Shown: in pieces, positions 10,169 through 19,551 of the stretch
How positions within the stretch are numbered: position 1 is the stretch's first letter
Layout: each line of letters begins with the position of its first letter
DNA from: Thiocapsa sp.
GTDB taxonomy: Bacteria; Pseudomonadota; Gammaproteobacteria; Chromatiales; Chromatiaceae
Direction of reading: 5' to 3'
DNA length: 64,000 nucleotides
Assembly: GCF_018399035.1 (NCBI RefSeq)
Contig: NZ_CP073760.1
Coordinates: forward strand, 372,001-436,000
Made by a program: the position numbers and the translations under genes
The notes under the pieces: model-generated
Database searches by the model: none
The model's input: the letters and a program-made list of their open reading frames with translations, nothing else
What the model was told of the DNA's origin: nothing

Positions 10169-10918
10169 TCAAGCCGGGTCTTGCGCCTGAAGCGCTGCGC
10201 CGTTGGTTCCCCGTCCCGCCGGCCCGAGCAGGCGGACGTAGACGCCGGCGATCGTCTCGGGCAAGGGGTTGTTCAGAGCGTTCTCGCCCGGATAAAGACG
10301 GGCGCGCAAGGCGGTCCGCACGACGCCGGGGTCGATGCTGTTGACCCGGATCTTGCCGTTTTCGCGCATTTCGGCAGCCAAAACCTGCATAAGCCCCTCG
10401 ATGCCGAACTTGGCCGCAGCGTAGGCGCCCCAGTAGGCCAGCCCCTGACGACCGACGCGGTCGGAGGTAAAGATCACCGAGGCGTCTTCGGAGGCCCGCA
10501 GCAAGGGCATGCAGACCTGCGTCAGGAGAAAGGGCGTGGTGAGATTGATGCGGATCACGCGCTCCCATTCGCTCGCGTCGTAGTCGTCGATGCGGCTGAG
10601 AAAAGGCGCGTAGGAGGCGCAATGGGCCACTCCGTCGAGCCGACCGAAGGCATCGCCGAGGACGTTGGCGGCGGCGAGGAAGGCGTCCTCGGTCGCGGTC
10701 TCCGGGTTCAGCGGCAGGATCGCCGGCTCGGGCCCGCCGTCGGCCTCGATCGCGTCGTAGACGCCGGTCAGGTCCGACTCGTTGGATTGCGACAGGACGA
10801 CGCTCGCCCCGGCAGCGGCGCAGGCGAGCGCGACGGCGCGTCCGATCCCCTCGGCGGCGCCTGTCACCAAGATGACGCGCCCGTCCAGTCGGTCGGCGTC
10901 GGATTGTCCTTGGTCCAT
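10169..10918 (-). CDS. yciK: YciK-type short-chain dehydrogenase/reductase
   Basis: An SDR of about 249 residues. The N-terminal nucleotide site is VILVTGAAEGIGRA. The active-site region SDRVGRQGLAYWGAYAAAKF and the following EGLMQVLA are very close to E. coli YciK. The catalytic Tyr and Lys (YAAAK) are present, but the residue 13 before the Tyr, usually the catalytic Ser, is Asp here (the Ser lies one position earlier). Start 10918 follows AAGAGG; the open frame extends further upstream without support. It sits between bioF and the phytoene-synthase-like gene. The substrate of YciK is unknown. Confidence 0.85.
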   Translation of the reverse strand: MDQGQSDADRLDGRVILVTGAAEGIGRAVALACAAAGASVVLSQSNESDLTGVYDAIEADGGPEPAILPLNPETATEDAFLAAANVLGDAFGRLDGVAHCASYAPFLSRIDDYDASEWERVIRINLTTPFLLTQVCMPLLRASEDASVIFTSDRVGRQGLAYWGAYAAAKFGIEGLMQVLAAEMRENGKIRVNSIDPGVVRTALRARLYPGENALNNPLPETIAGVYVRLLGPAGRGTNGAALQAQDPA

Positions 10919-10992
10919 TGCTTGAAATGCCTCTTGCTCGGTTGTCGTGTTTCGAAATGATCGCCGCGATCGCGCTCGGCGGCATTGAGTAT

Positions 10993-11077
10993 TAAACCGC
11001 GCCCGGTGCGGTATGCGCTGTTTTTGGATGGGATCGGCCCCGGCAGACTTGATCACCGCTGGATCCGGCGCGGTTTA
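10993..11077. repeat. TAAACCGCG palindromic element, copy 3 (85 bp)
   Basis: Interior nearly the same as copy 1. Its right end TTTA supplies, on the minus strand, the TAA stop codon of the gene at 11075-11923. Confidence 0.87.
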
Positions 11078-11923
11078 AACGAGTGATTCGCGTCGACTTT
11101 CGCGCCAGGCGTTCCACAGCTTGCGGATCGGGGTCAGGGCGATCCGCTGGTCGGCGACGTCGAACTCGCTGTCCGCGATCTCGGCGAGGAGGCGATCCGC
11201 GAGGCGGACGCGGATCCGGATCACGGTGGGCAACCCGGGAAGGTCATGGCTCAGGCCGGTGCGATGGCGATTCAGATCCTCGGCGAGATCGGCGAGCAGC
11301 GAGGCCAAGTGCTTACGGATCTCGGTCGGCCGCTGATCGGCATGACTCACGCCGTGACGCTCCAGTCGATCCTCGGGCAGGAAGCCGCACCTGTCTTGCC
11401 GCAGCAGACGACCGCTGTCCCGGACGAGCTCGACTAAGCCGCAATAGCTGCCTGCACCTCGGGCAGCGGCGATGCCGGTCGGTGAGGAATCGCCGTGCGC
11501 GCGGGCGATCAGCTCGAAGAGCGCCCCGAGATCCAGGTCGGCCAAGGCCGCGAGTGCGGCGACGTCCTGCACGCGCCGATCGGCCAGGATCGCTTCCGTC
11601 CCCAGGACGATGTCGACAAAGGGTTGTCGCGGCAGCTCGGCACGCGCGATCAACCGACCGAGCGGCACACCCAGCGGATGCCGACCCGTGCCCATGACGA
11701 TGTGCTCGAGCTCGTCGTTCCACCAGCCGAGCTTGCGTTCCGCCACACCCCGGTCCGAAACATCATCGAGGACCGATCGCACCAGATGACGCCAACCGAG
11801 CAGCGCGGCCAGATCGTCGCGCAGCCCGGGCGATGTAAAGCGCACGCTGTAGTATGCGGACGAGCCGGGCGGGGTTGCGGGATTCGGAAAGGCCCACTCG
11901 ATTACCGCCTGCGAGGCCGACAT
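11075..11923 (-). CDS. Squalene/phytoene synthase-like protein, degenerate active site
   Basis: A 282-residue protein that resembles trans-prenyl head-to-head synthases: YYSVRFTSPGLRDDLAALLGWR at the N-terminus, a first acidic patch LDDVSD, and a late segment LVRDSGRLLRQDRCGFLPEDRL that lines up with the family pattern LRDxxxDxxRGRxYLP. In that second motif only the first Asp is kept; the second is replaced. This favours a non-catalytic homologue, as in the NDUFAF6 group of respiratory assembly factors, over true squalene or phytoene synthesis. The ATG overlaps the ubiG stop (TGATG), so the two are coupled. The stop codon is contributed by the adjoining palindromic element. Confidence 0.65.
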   Translation of the reverse strand: MSASQAVIEWAFPNPATPPGSSAYYSVRFTSPGLRDDLAALLGWRHLVRSVLDDVSDRGVAERKLGWWNDELEHIVMGTGRHPLGVPLGRLIARAELPRQPFVDIVLGTEAILADRRVQDVAALAALADLDLGALFELIARAHGDSSPTGIAAARGAGSYCGLVELVRDSGRLLRQDRCGFLPEDRLERHGVSHADQRPTEIRKHLASLLADLAEDLNRHRTGLSHDLPGLPTVIRIRVRLADRLLAEIADSEFDVADQRIALTPIRKLWNAWRESRRESLV

Positions 11924-12642
11924 CAATCGGAATCGCGCACGCAGGTCACAAGATAATTGACGTCGAGAGTGTCGGGGGCGAGCCGATAGGTTTTGGTCAG
12001 CGGGTTGTAGGTCATGCCCGTCATGTCGGTGGTGCGCAGATCGGTCGGGCGGATCCAGGCATGCAGCTCGGAGGGGCGGATGAAGCGGGCGTAGTCGTGC
12101 GTACCTTTAGGCAGGAGACCCATGACATATTCGGCGCCGAGGATGGCGAAGAGATAGGATTTGGGATTGCGGTTGAGGGTCGAGAAGACCACCGTCCCGC
12201 CCGGGCGCACCAGACGCGCGCAGGCATCGACGATCGAGGCCGGGCTCGGCACGTGCTCGAGCATCTCCATGCAGGTGACCAGATCGAAGCTGTTCGGCTG
12301 CTCCGCCGCGAGCACCTCGACCGGCACGAGCCGGTAGCTGACCTCCACGCCGCTCTCGAGGGTGTGAAGCTCGGCCACACGCAGCGGCATGGCGCCCATG
12401 TCGATCCCGGTCACCTCGGCACCGCGCAGCGCCATGGCCTCGGAAAGGATGCCGCCGCCGCAGCCGACGTCCAGAACCCGCTTGCCGGCCAGCCCGCCCG
12501 CCGCGCGCTCGATATAGTCCAAGCGCAGCGGATTGATCTCGTGCAGCGCCTTGAACTCGCTGTGCGGATCCCACCAGCGCGAGGCCAGCTCCTCGAACTT
12601 GCTGATCTCGGCGTGATCGACGTTGTGGATGGTTTCGGTCAT
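11923..12642 (-). CDS. ubiG: Bifunctional ubiquinone O-methyltransferase UbiG
   Basis: A 239-residue SAM-dependent methyltransferase acting on two hydroxyl groups in ubiquinone synthesis. Diagnostic UbiG features are [46 protein letters not shown] and [13 protein letters not shown]. It is first in the minus-strand run that continues through the synthase-like protein, YciK and the biotin genes. Confidence 0.96.
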   Translation of the reverse strand: MTETIHNVDHAEISKFEELASRWWDPHSEFKALHEINPLRLDYIERAAGGLAGKRVLDVGCGGGILSEAMALRGAEVTGIDMGAMPLRVAELHTLESGVEVSYRLVPVEVLAAEQPNSFDLVTCMEMLEHVPSPASIVDACARLVRPGGTVVFSTLNRNPKSYLFAILGAEYVMGLLPKGTHDYARFIRPSELHAWIRPTDLRTTDMTGMTYNPLTKTYRLAPDTLDVNYLVTCVRDSD

Positions 12643-12738
12643 CGTCTGCGGCCCCGGCGGTGTGCTGTCGACATGTCAATGATGGCCATGTCGGTCTGAT
12701 CGGGCCGCAATTCTACACCGCGAAGCCCCTGCGTCGGA

Positions 12739-13188
12739 TCAACGTCGGCCGCTCTCGGGCAAAAAACCGGGTGCGAGCATCTCGTCGAGCCTGTAGGGGC
12801 AGGTGTCGGGGAAAGCCATCTCGGGCAGACCCGATTCACGGGAGGCGTCACGGACAGCTTTGGGGTAGATCATCGCTAGCGCTGCGCCCAAGGATGGGCG
12901 CAAGCTCGGGCTGTCGAGCAGCAGAGCCTCGATTTCGTCGCGCTGGTGATCGATGGTCGCGAGCCAACTCTTGCTTTGCAGCTCCGGCTGGAACTGCCAC
13001 TTGAGCAGATGCATGGTCAGCACCTGCAAGCGACTCCTCAGCTGCCTCAGGTCGCGCTTTCCCATGCTTTCAAGCTCCTCGGCAATGTTTTCCGCGTCGA
13101 CCTCCGAGACGCGTCCCGCGCGCAGCAGCGCGACATTGCGTGCGATCCAGGCGCAAAAATCCTGGTCATAATCGGCTTCGGGCGTCAT
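12739..13188 (-). CDS. DUF29 family protein (copy 1)
   Basis: A 149-residue soluble protein with the DUF29 pattern: YDQDFCAWIARNVALLRAGR, NIAEELESMGKRDLRQL, LLKWQFQPE.. and a terminal FPDTCPYRLDEML. DUF29 proteins are widespread in cyanobacteria and purple bacteria and have no known function. A paralogue faces it across 216 bases (13405-13857), reading the other way, so a shared divergent promoter region is likely. Confidence 0.85.
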   Translation of the reverse strand: MTPEADYDQDFCAWIARNVALLRAGRVSEVDAENIAEELESMGKRDLRQLRSRLQVLTMHLLKWQFQPELQSKSWLATIDHQRDEIEALLLDSPSLRPSLGAALAMIYPKAVRDASRESGLPEMAFPDTCPYRLDEMLAPGFLPESGRR

Positions 13189-13404
13189 CGAGTATCCTCA
13201 CGTGGGTCAGGCTGTCGAAATCTCGCATGCCGGGCATCGTTCGGTCCAGTCTGACCGGCGTTCGGAATGCCCGCCCGGGCCGGTCGGATTTGCCGCCGCC
13301 GCTTCCTCAATCTATAGTCCTGTCATCTCGACCGGTACGGGTTCCACCGTTCTCGATCGGCAACGCCGACACCCCCGCCCGTGACACCATCTGAGGACGT
13401 CCAC

Positions 13405-13857
13405 GTGAGCACACCTCAAAGCTACGACCAAGACTTCTACGGCTGGCTGACCGACAACGTGGCCTTGATGCGCCGCGGTCAACTCGATCGGATCGACGTC
13501 GAACACATTGCAGAGGAGCTCGAGGCCATGGCGAAGAGCGAAAAACGCGAGCTGTTGAGCCGCCTCGCTGTCCTCTTGATGCATCTCCTCAAATGGCACT
13601 ACCAAGCACCGAAGCGTTCGCGCAGCTGGCGTACGACGATCCTCGCGCAGCGCATGGACATCTCCGAGTTGCTGGAAGACAGCCCCAGCCTGCGTCCCTT
13701 CCTGATCGAGAAGCTGCAAGCGGCCTACGAGAAAGCCAAGCTGAAGGCCGAGGACGAAACCGGGATCGATCGCCGGCAGTTTTCCGAGCACTGTCCTTAC
13801 GCCCTTGAGGACATCCTGGCTGCCGACTTTTTTCCGGGCGACGCGGGGGCCGACTAA
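13405..13857 (+). CDS. DUF29 family protein (copy 2)
   Basis: A 150-residue DUF29 paralogue of the gene at 12739: YDQDFYGWLTDNVALMRRGQLD, HIAEELEAMAKSEKREL, LLKWHYQAPKRS and SEHCPYALEDIL. The GTG at 13405 is chosen because GAGG lies 8 bases upstream; a GTG at 13381 is possible. The stop TAA (13855-13857) is also the first three bases of a TAAACTGCG palindromic element. No function is known. Confidence 0.85.
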   Translation: MSTPQSYDQDFYGWLTDNVALMRRGQLDRIDVEHIAEELEAMAKSEKRELLSRLAVLLMHLLKWHYQAPKRSRSWRTTILAQRMDISELLEDSPSLRPFLIEKLQAAYEKAKLKAEDETGIDRRQFSEHCPYALEDILAADFFPGDAGAD

Positions 13858-13923
13858 ACTGCGTCTCTCGCGATTCGGTTTAGGCGAAATGAAAATGACG
13901 CATGTCGCTCAGGACGCGGTTTA
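13855..13923. repeat. TAAACCGCG-family element, short copy (69 bp)
   Basis: From TAAACTGCGTC to GGACGCGGTTTA, shorter than the 85-bp copies. It supplies the stop codon of the DUF29 gene. Confidence 0.78.
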
Positions 13924-13934
13924 GACACCCGACA

Positions 13935-13974
13935 CCCCCGGGATCGTCGACTGCAAGTCGACCGATCCCGGGGG
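13935..13974. other. Strong GC-rich hairpin
   Basis: CCCCCGGGATCG and TCGAC pair with GTCGA and CGATCCCGGGGG around loop TGCAA, with one bulged base. There is no following T-run. It lies about 165 bases before glyA; a terminator for the DUF29 gene or an attenuator-like role is possible, unproven. Confidence 0.6.
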
Positions 13975-14139
13975 CGGTTCTCGCTCGGAGCGAGACCGAT
14001 TCCGGTCAAACCCGACTTTCCGCGGGATTGCCAATCCTCACGACCTCTCTCACATCTTCGCATCTGCACGGTCCAGATAGCGACGCGGGGCCGAAGAATC
14101 GATACACTGTGCGGCTTTGCGCCGCCGGGGGAATGAACG

Positions 14140-15396
14140 ATGTTCAAGAAAAGCATGCAGATCAGCGACTATGATCCTGAACTCTGGGGTGCAATCCAGA
14201 ACGAGGAGCGTCGTCAGGAGGAGCACGTCGAGCTCATCGCCTCCGAGAACTACGCCAGTCCGCGTGTCCTGGCGGCTCAGGGCAGCGTTCTGACCAACAA
14301 ATATGCCGAGGGATACCCCGGCAAGCGCTATTACGGCGGCTGCGAGTACGTGGACGTGGCCGAGAGGCTCGCCATCGAGCGCGCCAAGCAGTTGTTCGGC
14401 GCCGATTACGCCAACGTCCAGCCGCATTCCGGCTCCCAGGCCAACGCCGCGGTCTTCATGGCCCTGTGCGAGCCCGGCGACACGGTGCTCGGCATGAGCC
14501 TGGCGCACGGCGGTCACCTCACCCACGGTGCCAAGCCCAACTTCTCGGGCAAGATCTACAACGCGGTTCAGTACGGACTGGATCCGGCGACCGGAGAGAT
14601 CGACTACGCCGAGGTCGAGCGTCTGGCCTTTGATCATCGCCCGAAGATGATCATTGCCGGCTTTTCGGCCTACTCGCGGATCGTCGACTGGGCGCGCTTC
14701 CGGACCATCGCCGATGCCGTCGGCGCCTACCTGATGGTCGACATGGCGCATGTCGCCGGTCTGGTCGCCGCAGGCGTCTACCCGAGCCCGGTGCAGATCG
14801 CCGACGTGACCACCACCACCACCCACAAGACCCTGCGCGGTCCGCGCGGCGGCCTGATCCTGGCCAAGGCCAATCCCGAGCTTGAGAAGAAGTTCAACTC
14901 GCTGGTCTTCCCGGGCACCCAGGGCGGTCCCCTGATGCATGTGATCGCCGCCAAGGCGGTGGCCTTCAAGGAGGCGTTGGAGCCGAGCTTCAAGGTCTAC
15001 CAGCAGCAGGTCGTGTTGAACGCCCAGACGATGGCCGAGGTGTTTCTCTCGCGCGGCTACGACGTGGTCTCGGGCGGGACGAACGATCATCTCTTCCTGG
15101 TCAGCTTCATCGAGCAGGGTCTGACCGGCAAGGATGTCGACGCCTGGTTGGGCGCGGCCAACATCACGGTCAACAAGAACGCGGTGCCCGACGATCCGCA
15201 ATCGCCCTTCGTCACCAGCGGCATCCGTGTCGGCACCCCGGCCATCACCACGCGTGGTTTCGGGACCGACGAGGCGCGCGATCTGGCCGGCTGGATGTGC
15301 GATCTGATCGATGCGCGCGGCGATCGGGCGACCATCGATGCAGTCAAGACCAAGGTGCTTGCGCTCTGCGAACGCTTCCCCGTCTACGAGCGTTGA
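14140..15396 (+). CDS. glyA: Serine hydroxymethyltransferase
   Basis: A 418-residue PLP enzyme converting serine and tetrahydrofolate to glycine and methylene-THF. Motifs include [18 protein letters not shown], the [15 protein letters not shown] region, [12 protein letters not shown] and the PLP lysine in [14 protein letters not shown] near residue 229. The start is preceded by GGGGGAATGA. nrdR begins at the base after its stop, the usual glyA-nrdR order. No purine or glycine riboswitch is recognisable in the 280 bases upstream. Confidence 0.98.
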   Translation: MFKKSMQISDYDPELWGAIQNEERRQEEHVELIASENYASPRVLAAQGSVLTNKYAEGYPGKRYYGGCEYVDVAERLAIERAKQLFGADYANVQPHSGSQANAAVFMALCEPGDTVLGMSLAHGGHLTHGAKPNFSGKIYNAVQYGLDPATGEIDYAEVERLAFDHRPKMIIAGFSAYSRIVDWARFRTIADAVGAYLMVDMAHVAGLVAAGVYPSPVQIADVTTTTTHKTLRGPRGGLILAKANPELEKKFNSLVFPGTQGGPLMHVIAAKAVAFKEALEPSFKVYQQQVVLNAQTMAEVFLSRGYDVVSGGTNDHLFLVSFIEQGLTGKDVDAWLGAANITVNKNAVPDDPQSPFVTSGIRVGTPAITTRGFGTDEARDLAGWMCDLIDARGDRATIDAVKTKVLALCERFPVYER

Positions 15397-15909
15397 ATGC
15401 GCTGCCCCTTCTGCGGCGCCCAGGACACCAAGGTGGTGGACTCGCGTCTTTCCGGTGAGGGCGACCAAGTGCGCAGGCGGCGCAAGTGCGTCGTCTGTCA
15501 CGAGCGCTTCACGACCTTCGAGACGGCCGAGCTCAATCTGCCGCGGGTTGTCAAGCGCGACGGCAGTCGTGCGCCCTTCGACGGGCGCAAGCTGCGCTCC
15601 GGGATGATGCGCGCGCTCGAGAAACGGCCGGTCAGCACGGACGAGATCGACAGCGCGATGTGGCGGATCCAGCGCAAGTTGATGTCGAGCGGAGAGAGCG
15701 AGGTCCCGGCCCTGCGGATCGGCGAGCTGGTCATGGAGGAGCTGCGTCAGCTCGATCAGGTCGCCTACGTGCGCTTCGCCTCGGTGTATCGCAAGTTCGA
15801 GGACGTCGCCGCCTTCCGCGAGGAGATCGAGCGGCTGGAGCAGCAGCCGACGCCCGAGGCGAAGCGCCAGCAGTTGGATCTGCTCCAGGAGCTGGAGCCC
15901 AAGCCTTGA
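15397..15909 (+). CDS. nrdR: Transcriptional repressor NrdR
   Basis: A 170-residue repressor of ribonucleotide reductase genes. An N-terminal zinc ribbon has Cys3, Cys6, Cys31 and Cys34 ([25 protein letters not shown]) and is followed by an ATP-cone ([19 protein letters not shown]). It starts directly at the end of glyA, with the glyA stop touching its ATG, and ends 4 bases into ribD. Length matches the family (about 150-170). Confidence 0.97.
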   Translation: MRCPFCGAQDTKVVDSRLSGEGDQVRRRRKCVVCHERFTTFETAELNLPRVVKRDGSRAPFDGRKLRSGMMRALEKRPVSTDEIDSAMWRIQRKLMSSGESEVPALRIGELVMEELRQLDQVAYVRFASVYRKFEDVAAFREEIERLEQQPTPEAKRQQLDLLQELEPKP

Positions 15910-17084
15910 CGACCGGGTCGGATGACGCGCCAAGGGGCAGGACGGCCCCGGGTGCCGACCGGGCCTTCATGGCGCGGGCCGTTCAGCTCGCCGAGCTCGG
16001 GCGCTTCACGACCGATCCCAATCCACGCGTTGGCTGCCTGATCGTCCGAGACGGCCGGATCGTCGGCGAGGGCTGGCACCGGCGCGCCGGTGAGCCGCAT
16101 GCCGAGCGCCATGCCTTGATCGAGGCGGGCGAGCGTGGCCGCGGCGCGACCGCTTATGTGACGCTCGAGCCCTGCTGTCATCAAGGCCGCACGCCGCCCT
16201 GCACCGACGGTCTGCTGGAGGCCGGGGTCGCGCGGGTCGTCTGCGCGATGGTCGACCCGAATCCACTGGTTGCCGGGCGGGGTTTGCGACTGCTGGCCGA
16301 GGCCGGTGTTGCCGTCGAGACCGGCCTGCTCGAGGCCGAGGCGCGCGCGCTCAACCCGGGCTTCATCAAGCGGATGGAGCAGGGCCGTCCTTATGTGCGC
16401 TGCAAGCTTGCGGCGAGCCTGGACGGACGGACCGCGATGGCGAGCGGCGAGAGTCACTGGATCACGAGCGAGGCAGCGCGACGCGACGTGCAGCGTCTGC
16501 GCGCCGGCAGCTCGGCGATCCTCACCGGGATCGGGACGCTGCTGGCGGATGATCCGAGTCTGAATGTTCGTCTCGGTGCGGACGATCTCCCCGGGATGCG
16601 TCCGGGCGAGGCGATTCGCCAGCCACTCCGGGTGGTGGTGGACAGCTGCTGGCGCACGCCGCCGAGCGCCCGGATCCTGACCCTGCCCGGGACGACCCTG
16701 ATTGTCGGTGCGGTCGACGACCCCGGGCGGATGACCGAGCTGAAGGGCGCAGGTGCCGAGGTCTATCGCTGTTCCGGTGACGCGGTGCAGGTCGATCTCG
16801 GCGCGCTTCTGAAGGAGCTGGGCCGCCGCGAGATCAACGAGGTGCTCCTGGAGGCCGGTCCGACCCTCGCCGGAGCGGCCATCTCGGCAGGTCTGGTCGA
16901 CGAGATCCTGATCTACCTCGCCCCGCACCTCATGGGCGATGCAGGACGCGGTCTGTTCACCCTGCCCGGACTCGATCGGATGCGCGATCGCATCCCGCTC
17001 GCGATCACCGATGTTCGCGCCGTCGGCCGAGATCTTCGCATCACCGCCCGCCCCGAGCCGACCGGCAGCGCCCGAAGCACGTAG
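15906..17084 (+). CDS. ribD: Bifunctional pyrimidine deaminase/reductase RibD
   Basis: Second and third steps of riboflavin synthesis. The deaminase zinc site is readable as [11 protein letters not shown] and [22 protein letters not shown]; the reductase domain follows with [22 protein letters not shown] and [13 protein letters not shown]. The start is set at TTG 15906, which overlaps the nrdR stop (TTGA) and leaves about 21 residues before [14 protein letters not shown] 15969 is the alternative but has no clear Shine-Dalgarno. The TAG stop is inside a REP palindrome (GTAGGATGGG). Confidence 0.93.
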   Translation: MTTGSDDAPRGRTAPGADRAFMARAVQLAELGRFTTDPNPRVGCLIVRDGRIVGEGWHRRAGEPHAERHALIEAGERGRGATAYVTLEPCCHQGRTPPCTDGLLEAGVARVVCAMVDPNPLVAGRGLRLLAEAGVAVETGLLEAEARALNPGFIKRMEQGRPYVRCKLAASLDGRTAMASGESHWITSEAARRDVQRLRAGSSAILTGIGTLLADDPSLNVRLGADDLPGMRPGEAIRQPLRVVVDSCWRTPPSARILTLPGTTLIVGAVDDPGRMTELKGAGAEVYRCSGDAVQVDLGALLKELGRREINEVLLEAGPTLAGAAISAGLVDEILIYLAPHLMGDAGRGLFTLPGLDRMRDRIPLAITDVRAVGRDLRITARPEPTGSARST

Positions 17085-17112
17085 GATGGGTAGAGCGCAG
17101 CGAAACCCATCC
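17081..17112. repeat. REP palindrome donating the ribD stop codon
   Basis: GTAGGATGGGTAGAGCGCAG with arm CGAAACCCATCC. The TAG at 17082-17084 ends ribD. Confidence 0.87.
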
Positions 17113-17163
17113 TCCTCACCCCGACGCAGCGATCGAAAAGCGTAGAAACCGGATACCGAAACC

Positions 17164-17841
17164 ATGTTCACCGGAATCATCCAATCCATCGGCCGCATCG
17201 CGCGGCTCGAGCCGCGCGGCGGCGACGTGCGCCTCTCGATCGATGCCGGGAAGCTCGATCTTACGCACGCGTCGCTCGGCGACAGCATCGCGGTCAACGG
17301 CATCTGTTTGACGGCGGTCGAGTTGACGGGGCGCGGCTTCGCTGCGGATGTCTCGCGCGAGACCCTGTCCCTCACGACGCTCGGGACGCTGACGCCCGGC
17401 AGTCCGGTCAATCTGGAGCCGGCCCTCACCTTGGCGACCCCGCTTGGCGGGCACCTGGTCAGCGGCCACGTCGACGGTGTCGGGCAGATCATCGAGCAGC
17501 GCGAAGATGCGCGATCCTGGCGACTGCGCATCCAGGCACCGGCGGAGCTGGCGCGCTATATCGCGCCGAAGGGCTCCATCTGCGTGGACGGCACCAGCCT
17601 GACGGTCAATCAGGTGGACGGCGCCGTCTTCGAGCTCAATATCGTGCCCCATACGCTGACCGAGACCATCATCGGCGGCTATCGCAGCGGCACCCGTGTC
17701 AACCTGGAGGTGGACCTGATTGCGCGCTATCTGGAGCGGCTGCTGCTGGGCGATGCCGCGGCCGAGAGCGGTCCGGCGAAGCCGGGATTGACCATGGGTT
17801 TTCTCGCGCAGCATGGTTTTGCGAGATCCGGCGATGGATGA
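17164..17841 (+). CDS. ribE: Riboflavin synthase, alpha subunit
   Basis: A 225-residue protein made of two similar lumazine-binding barrels: MFTGIIQSIGRIARLEPRG with DSIAVNGICLTAVEL in the first, and HLVSGHVDGVGQIIEQRED with GSICVDGTSLTVNQVDG in the second. It dismutates two lumazines to riboflavin and is the partner of RibH encoded downstream. REP palindromes flank it on both sides. Confidence 0.97.
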   Translation: MFTGIIQSIGRIARLEPRGGDVRLSIDAGKLDLTHASLGDSIAVNGICLTAVELTGRGFAADVSRETLSLTTLGTLTPGSPVNLEPALTLATPLGGHLVSGHVDGVGQIIEQREDARSWRLRIQAPAELARYIAPKGSICVDGTSLTVNQVDGAVFELNIVPHTLTETIIGGYRSGTRVNLEVDLIARYLERLLLGDAAAESGPAKPGLTMGFLAQHGFARSGDG

Positions 17842-17850
17842 TCGAGATCG

Positions 17851-18009
17851 CCGTAGGGTGGGTAGAGCGCAGCGAAACCCATCCTCCAAACCTCGGCATC
17901 TCGGGTTAGCCACGCGATGGTGCCGGGGCTGGAGTGATGTGTTTCGACGCTATTTGTTCTCGGCGTTGGAGCGGGGAGGATGGGTTTCGCTGCGCTCTAC
18001 CCATCCTAC
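17851..18009. repeat. Two REP palindromes in opposite orientation
   Basis: One copy at 17851-17882 (GTAGGGTGGGTAGAGCGC...CCCATCC) and an inverted copy at 17977-18009 (AGGATGGGTTTCGC...CCATCCTAC), separated by 94 bases. They fill most of the ribE-ribBA gap; such inverted REP pairs are typical BIME-like units. Confidence 0.85.
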
Positions 18010-18056
18010 GTTTGGGATTAAACTAACCGGCTTTTCGCTCGGACGATATTTGAGCC

Positions 18057-19202
18057 ATGGGTAATTCAGGCCTCCACAGTACCGAAGAGATCATCGAGGA
18101 GCTCCGTCAGGGGCGGATGGTCGTGATCATGGACGACGAGGATCGCGAGAACGAGGGCGATCTGCTTATGGCGGCCGATCGCGTGACCCCGGAGGCAGTG
18201 AACTTCATGGCCAAGTTCGGGCGAGGTCTCATCTGCCTGACTTTGAGCAAGGAGCACTGCGAACGCCTGCGCCTGCCGATGATGGTCAGCGACAATCAGG
18301 CCGCCCATTCGACCGCCTTCACCGTCTCCATCGAGGCGGCGCGCGGCGTGACGACCGGCATCTCGGCGGCCGACCGGGCCACGACCATCCAGGCCGCGGT
18401 CGCGCCGCATGCGCAGCCGAAGGATCTGGTCCAACCGGGCCACATCTTTCCGCTCATGGCCCAGCCGGGCGGGGTCTTGGTCCGGGCCGGTCATACCGAG
18501 GCCGGATGCGATCTGGCGCGGCTTGCCGGCTACAGCCCGGCCGCGGTGATCGTCGAGATCCTGAACGAGGACGGCTCGATGGCGCGCCGGCCCGATCTCG
18601 AAGCCTTTGCCGAGACCCACGAGCTGAAGATCGGCACCATCGCGGACCTCATCCACTATCGGGTTCGGCACGAGAAGGCGGTCCTGCGCGAGTGCGAATG
18701 CGAGCTGCGCACGGATCACGGGACCTTCCGCCTGGTGGCCTACAGGGATAGTATCGACAACGAGATCCATTTGGCCTTGACCTTGGGCGAGATCAGCCCC
18801 GACCGTCCGACCCTGGTCCGGGTGCACCTGCAAAATACCCTGTGCGACCTCTTCGGCACGCGTCACAACGCCTGCGGCTGGCCGCTGCAGGACGTGATGC
18901 GACAGATCGCAGCGGAGGGCGAGGGCGTGATCGTGGTGCTGCGCAACCGCGACAGTGCTGCCGACCTGCTGGCGCGTCTGAAGGACTTCCAGCTCCACGA
19001 CGAGGACGACGTCGTCCCGGCTCGTCGCCAGGATCGCAATGCGCTGCGGACCTACGGGATCGGCGCCCAGATCCTCTCGGATATCGGCGTGCGCAAGATG
19101 CGCGTCATGAGTGCGCCCAAGGCGATGCATGCGATCTCGGGCTTCGATCTGGAGGTCATGGAGTACACTGGCGGGAAGCCGGCGGGTGGTGCATCGACCT
19201 GA
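18057..19202 (+). CDS. ribBA: DHBP synthase with degenerate GTP cyclohydrolase II domain
   Basis: A 381-residue fusion. The N-terminal RibB half (1-205) is complete: [48 protein letters not shown] and the end IADLIHYR. It makes dihydroxybutanone phosphate from ribulose 5-phosphate. The C-terminal half has RibA fold landmarks, but the zinc and catalytic stretch reads [16 protein letters not shown] where active enzymes have CLTGDVFGSxRCDCG, so at least two of three zinc Cys are lost. This matches the RibBX-type arrangement, in which the second domain is not a functional cyclohydrolase; a separate RibA should exist elsewhere. Confidence 0.9.
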   Translation: MGNSGLHSTEEIIEELRQGRMVVIMDDEDRENEGDLLMAADRVTPEAVNFMAKFGRGLICLTLSKEHCERLRLPMMVSDNQAAHSTAFTVSIEAARGVTTGISAADRATTIQAAVAPHAQPKDLVQPGHIFPLMAQPGGVLVRAGHTEAGCDLARLAGYSPAAVIVEILNEDGSMARRPDLEAFAETHELKIGTIADLIHYRVRHEKAVLRECECELRTDHGTFRLVAYRDSIDNEIHLALTLGEISPDRPTLVRVHLQNTLCDLFGTRHNACGWPLQDVMRQIAAEGEGVIVVLRNRDSAADLLARLKDFQLHDEDDVVPARRQDRNALRTYGIGAQILSDIGVRKMRVMSAPKAMHAISGFDLEVMEYTGGKPAGGAST

Positions 19203-19551
19203 GCCGTGGCGGATGCCGAGACGTAGAGCGCGAACCGCAATGGCGCAAAGGACGACTCATAACCTTTCAGAAACAAGTTGAGCACCGAATCTAACCGTTG
19301 TCGTTGTCGTTGTCGTAATCGAGAACGACAACGACAACGACAACGACAACCGTGACAAAGGTATTCTCTCGTGGAGTTGTCTTACTTATTTTTGACCTGT
19401 TCCCTAGGTCGTACTAGCTCGTAAAGGATGGCGAGGTGTTGCCGCCCGACGGTCCATCACCTCGTCCGTGAAAGCAGCTTCCGAGACTTCGGTTTGAAAC
19501 CCCCTTCGCGCGTTTTGCGCCTTTGCGGTTTGAATCGAGACGAGCCAACCG
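19203..19551. other. ribBA-ribH intergenic region
   Basis: About 350 bases without a credible gene, apart from the hexamer hairpin at 19295-19350. A few short open frames in it have no family resemblance. No FMN riboswitch is recognisable. Confidence 0.5.
19295..19350. repeat. Hexamer (GTTGTC)n inverted repeat hairpin
   Basis: Three GTTGTC units on the left and four GACAAC units on the right, complementary over about 22 bp (CCGTTGTCGTTG... with ...CAACGACAACGG-type pairing) and separated by a short AATCGAGA-containing loop. It would form a long cruciform or RNA hairpin ahead of ribH. Confidence 0.85.

Noticed and set aside
14050..15933. 627-codon minus-strand frame opposite glyA and nrdR
   Set aside because: Antisense artefact of high third-position GC; no family motifs.
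19203..19551. FMN riboswitch before ribH
   Set aside because: The conserved RFN core sequences are not present; only the hexamer hairpin is seen.
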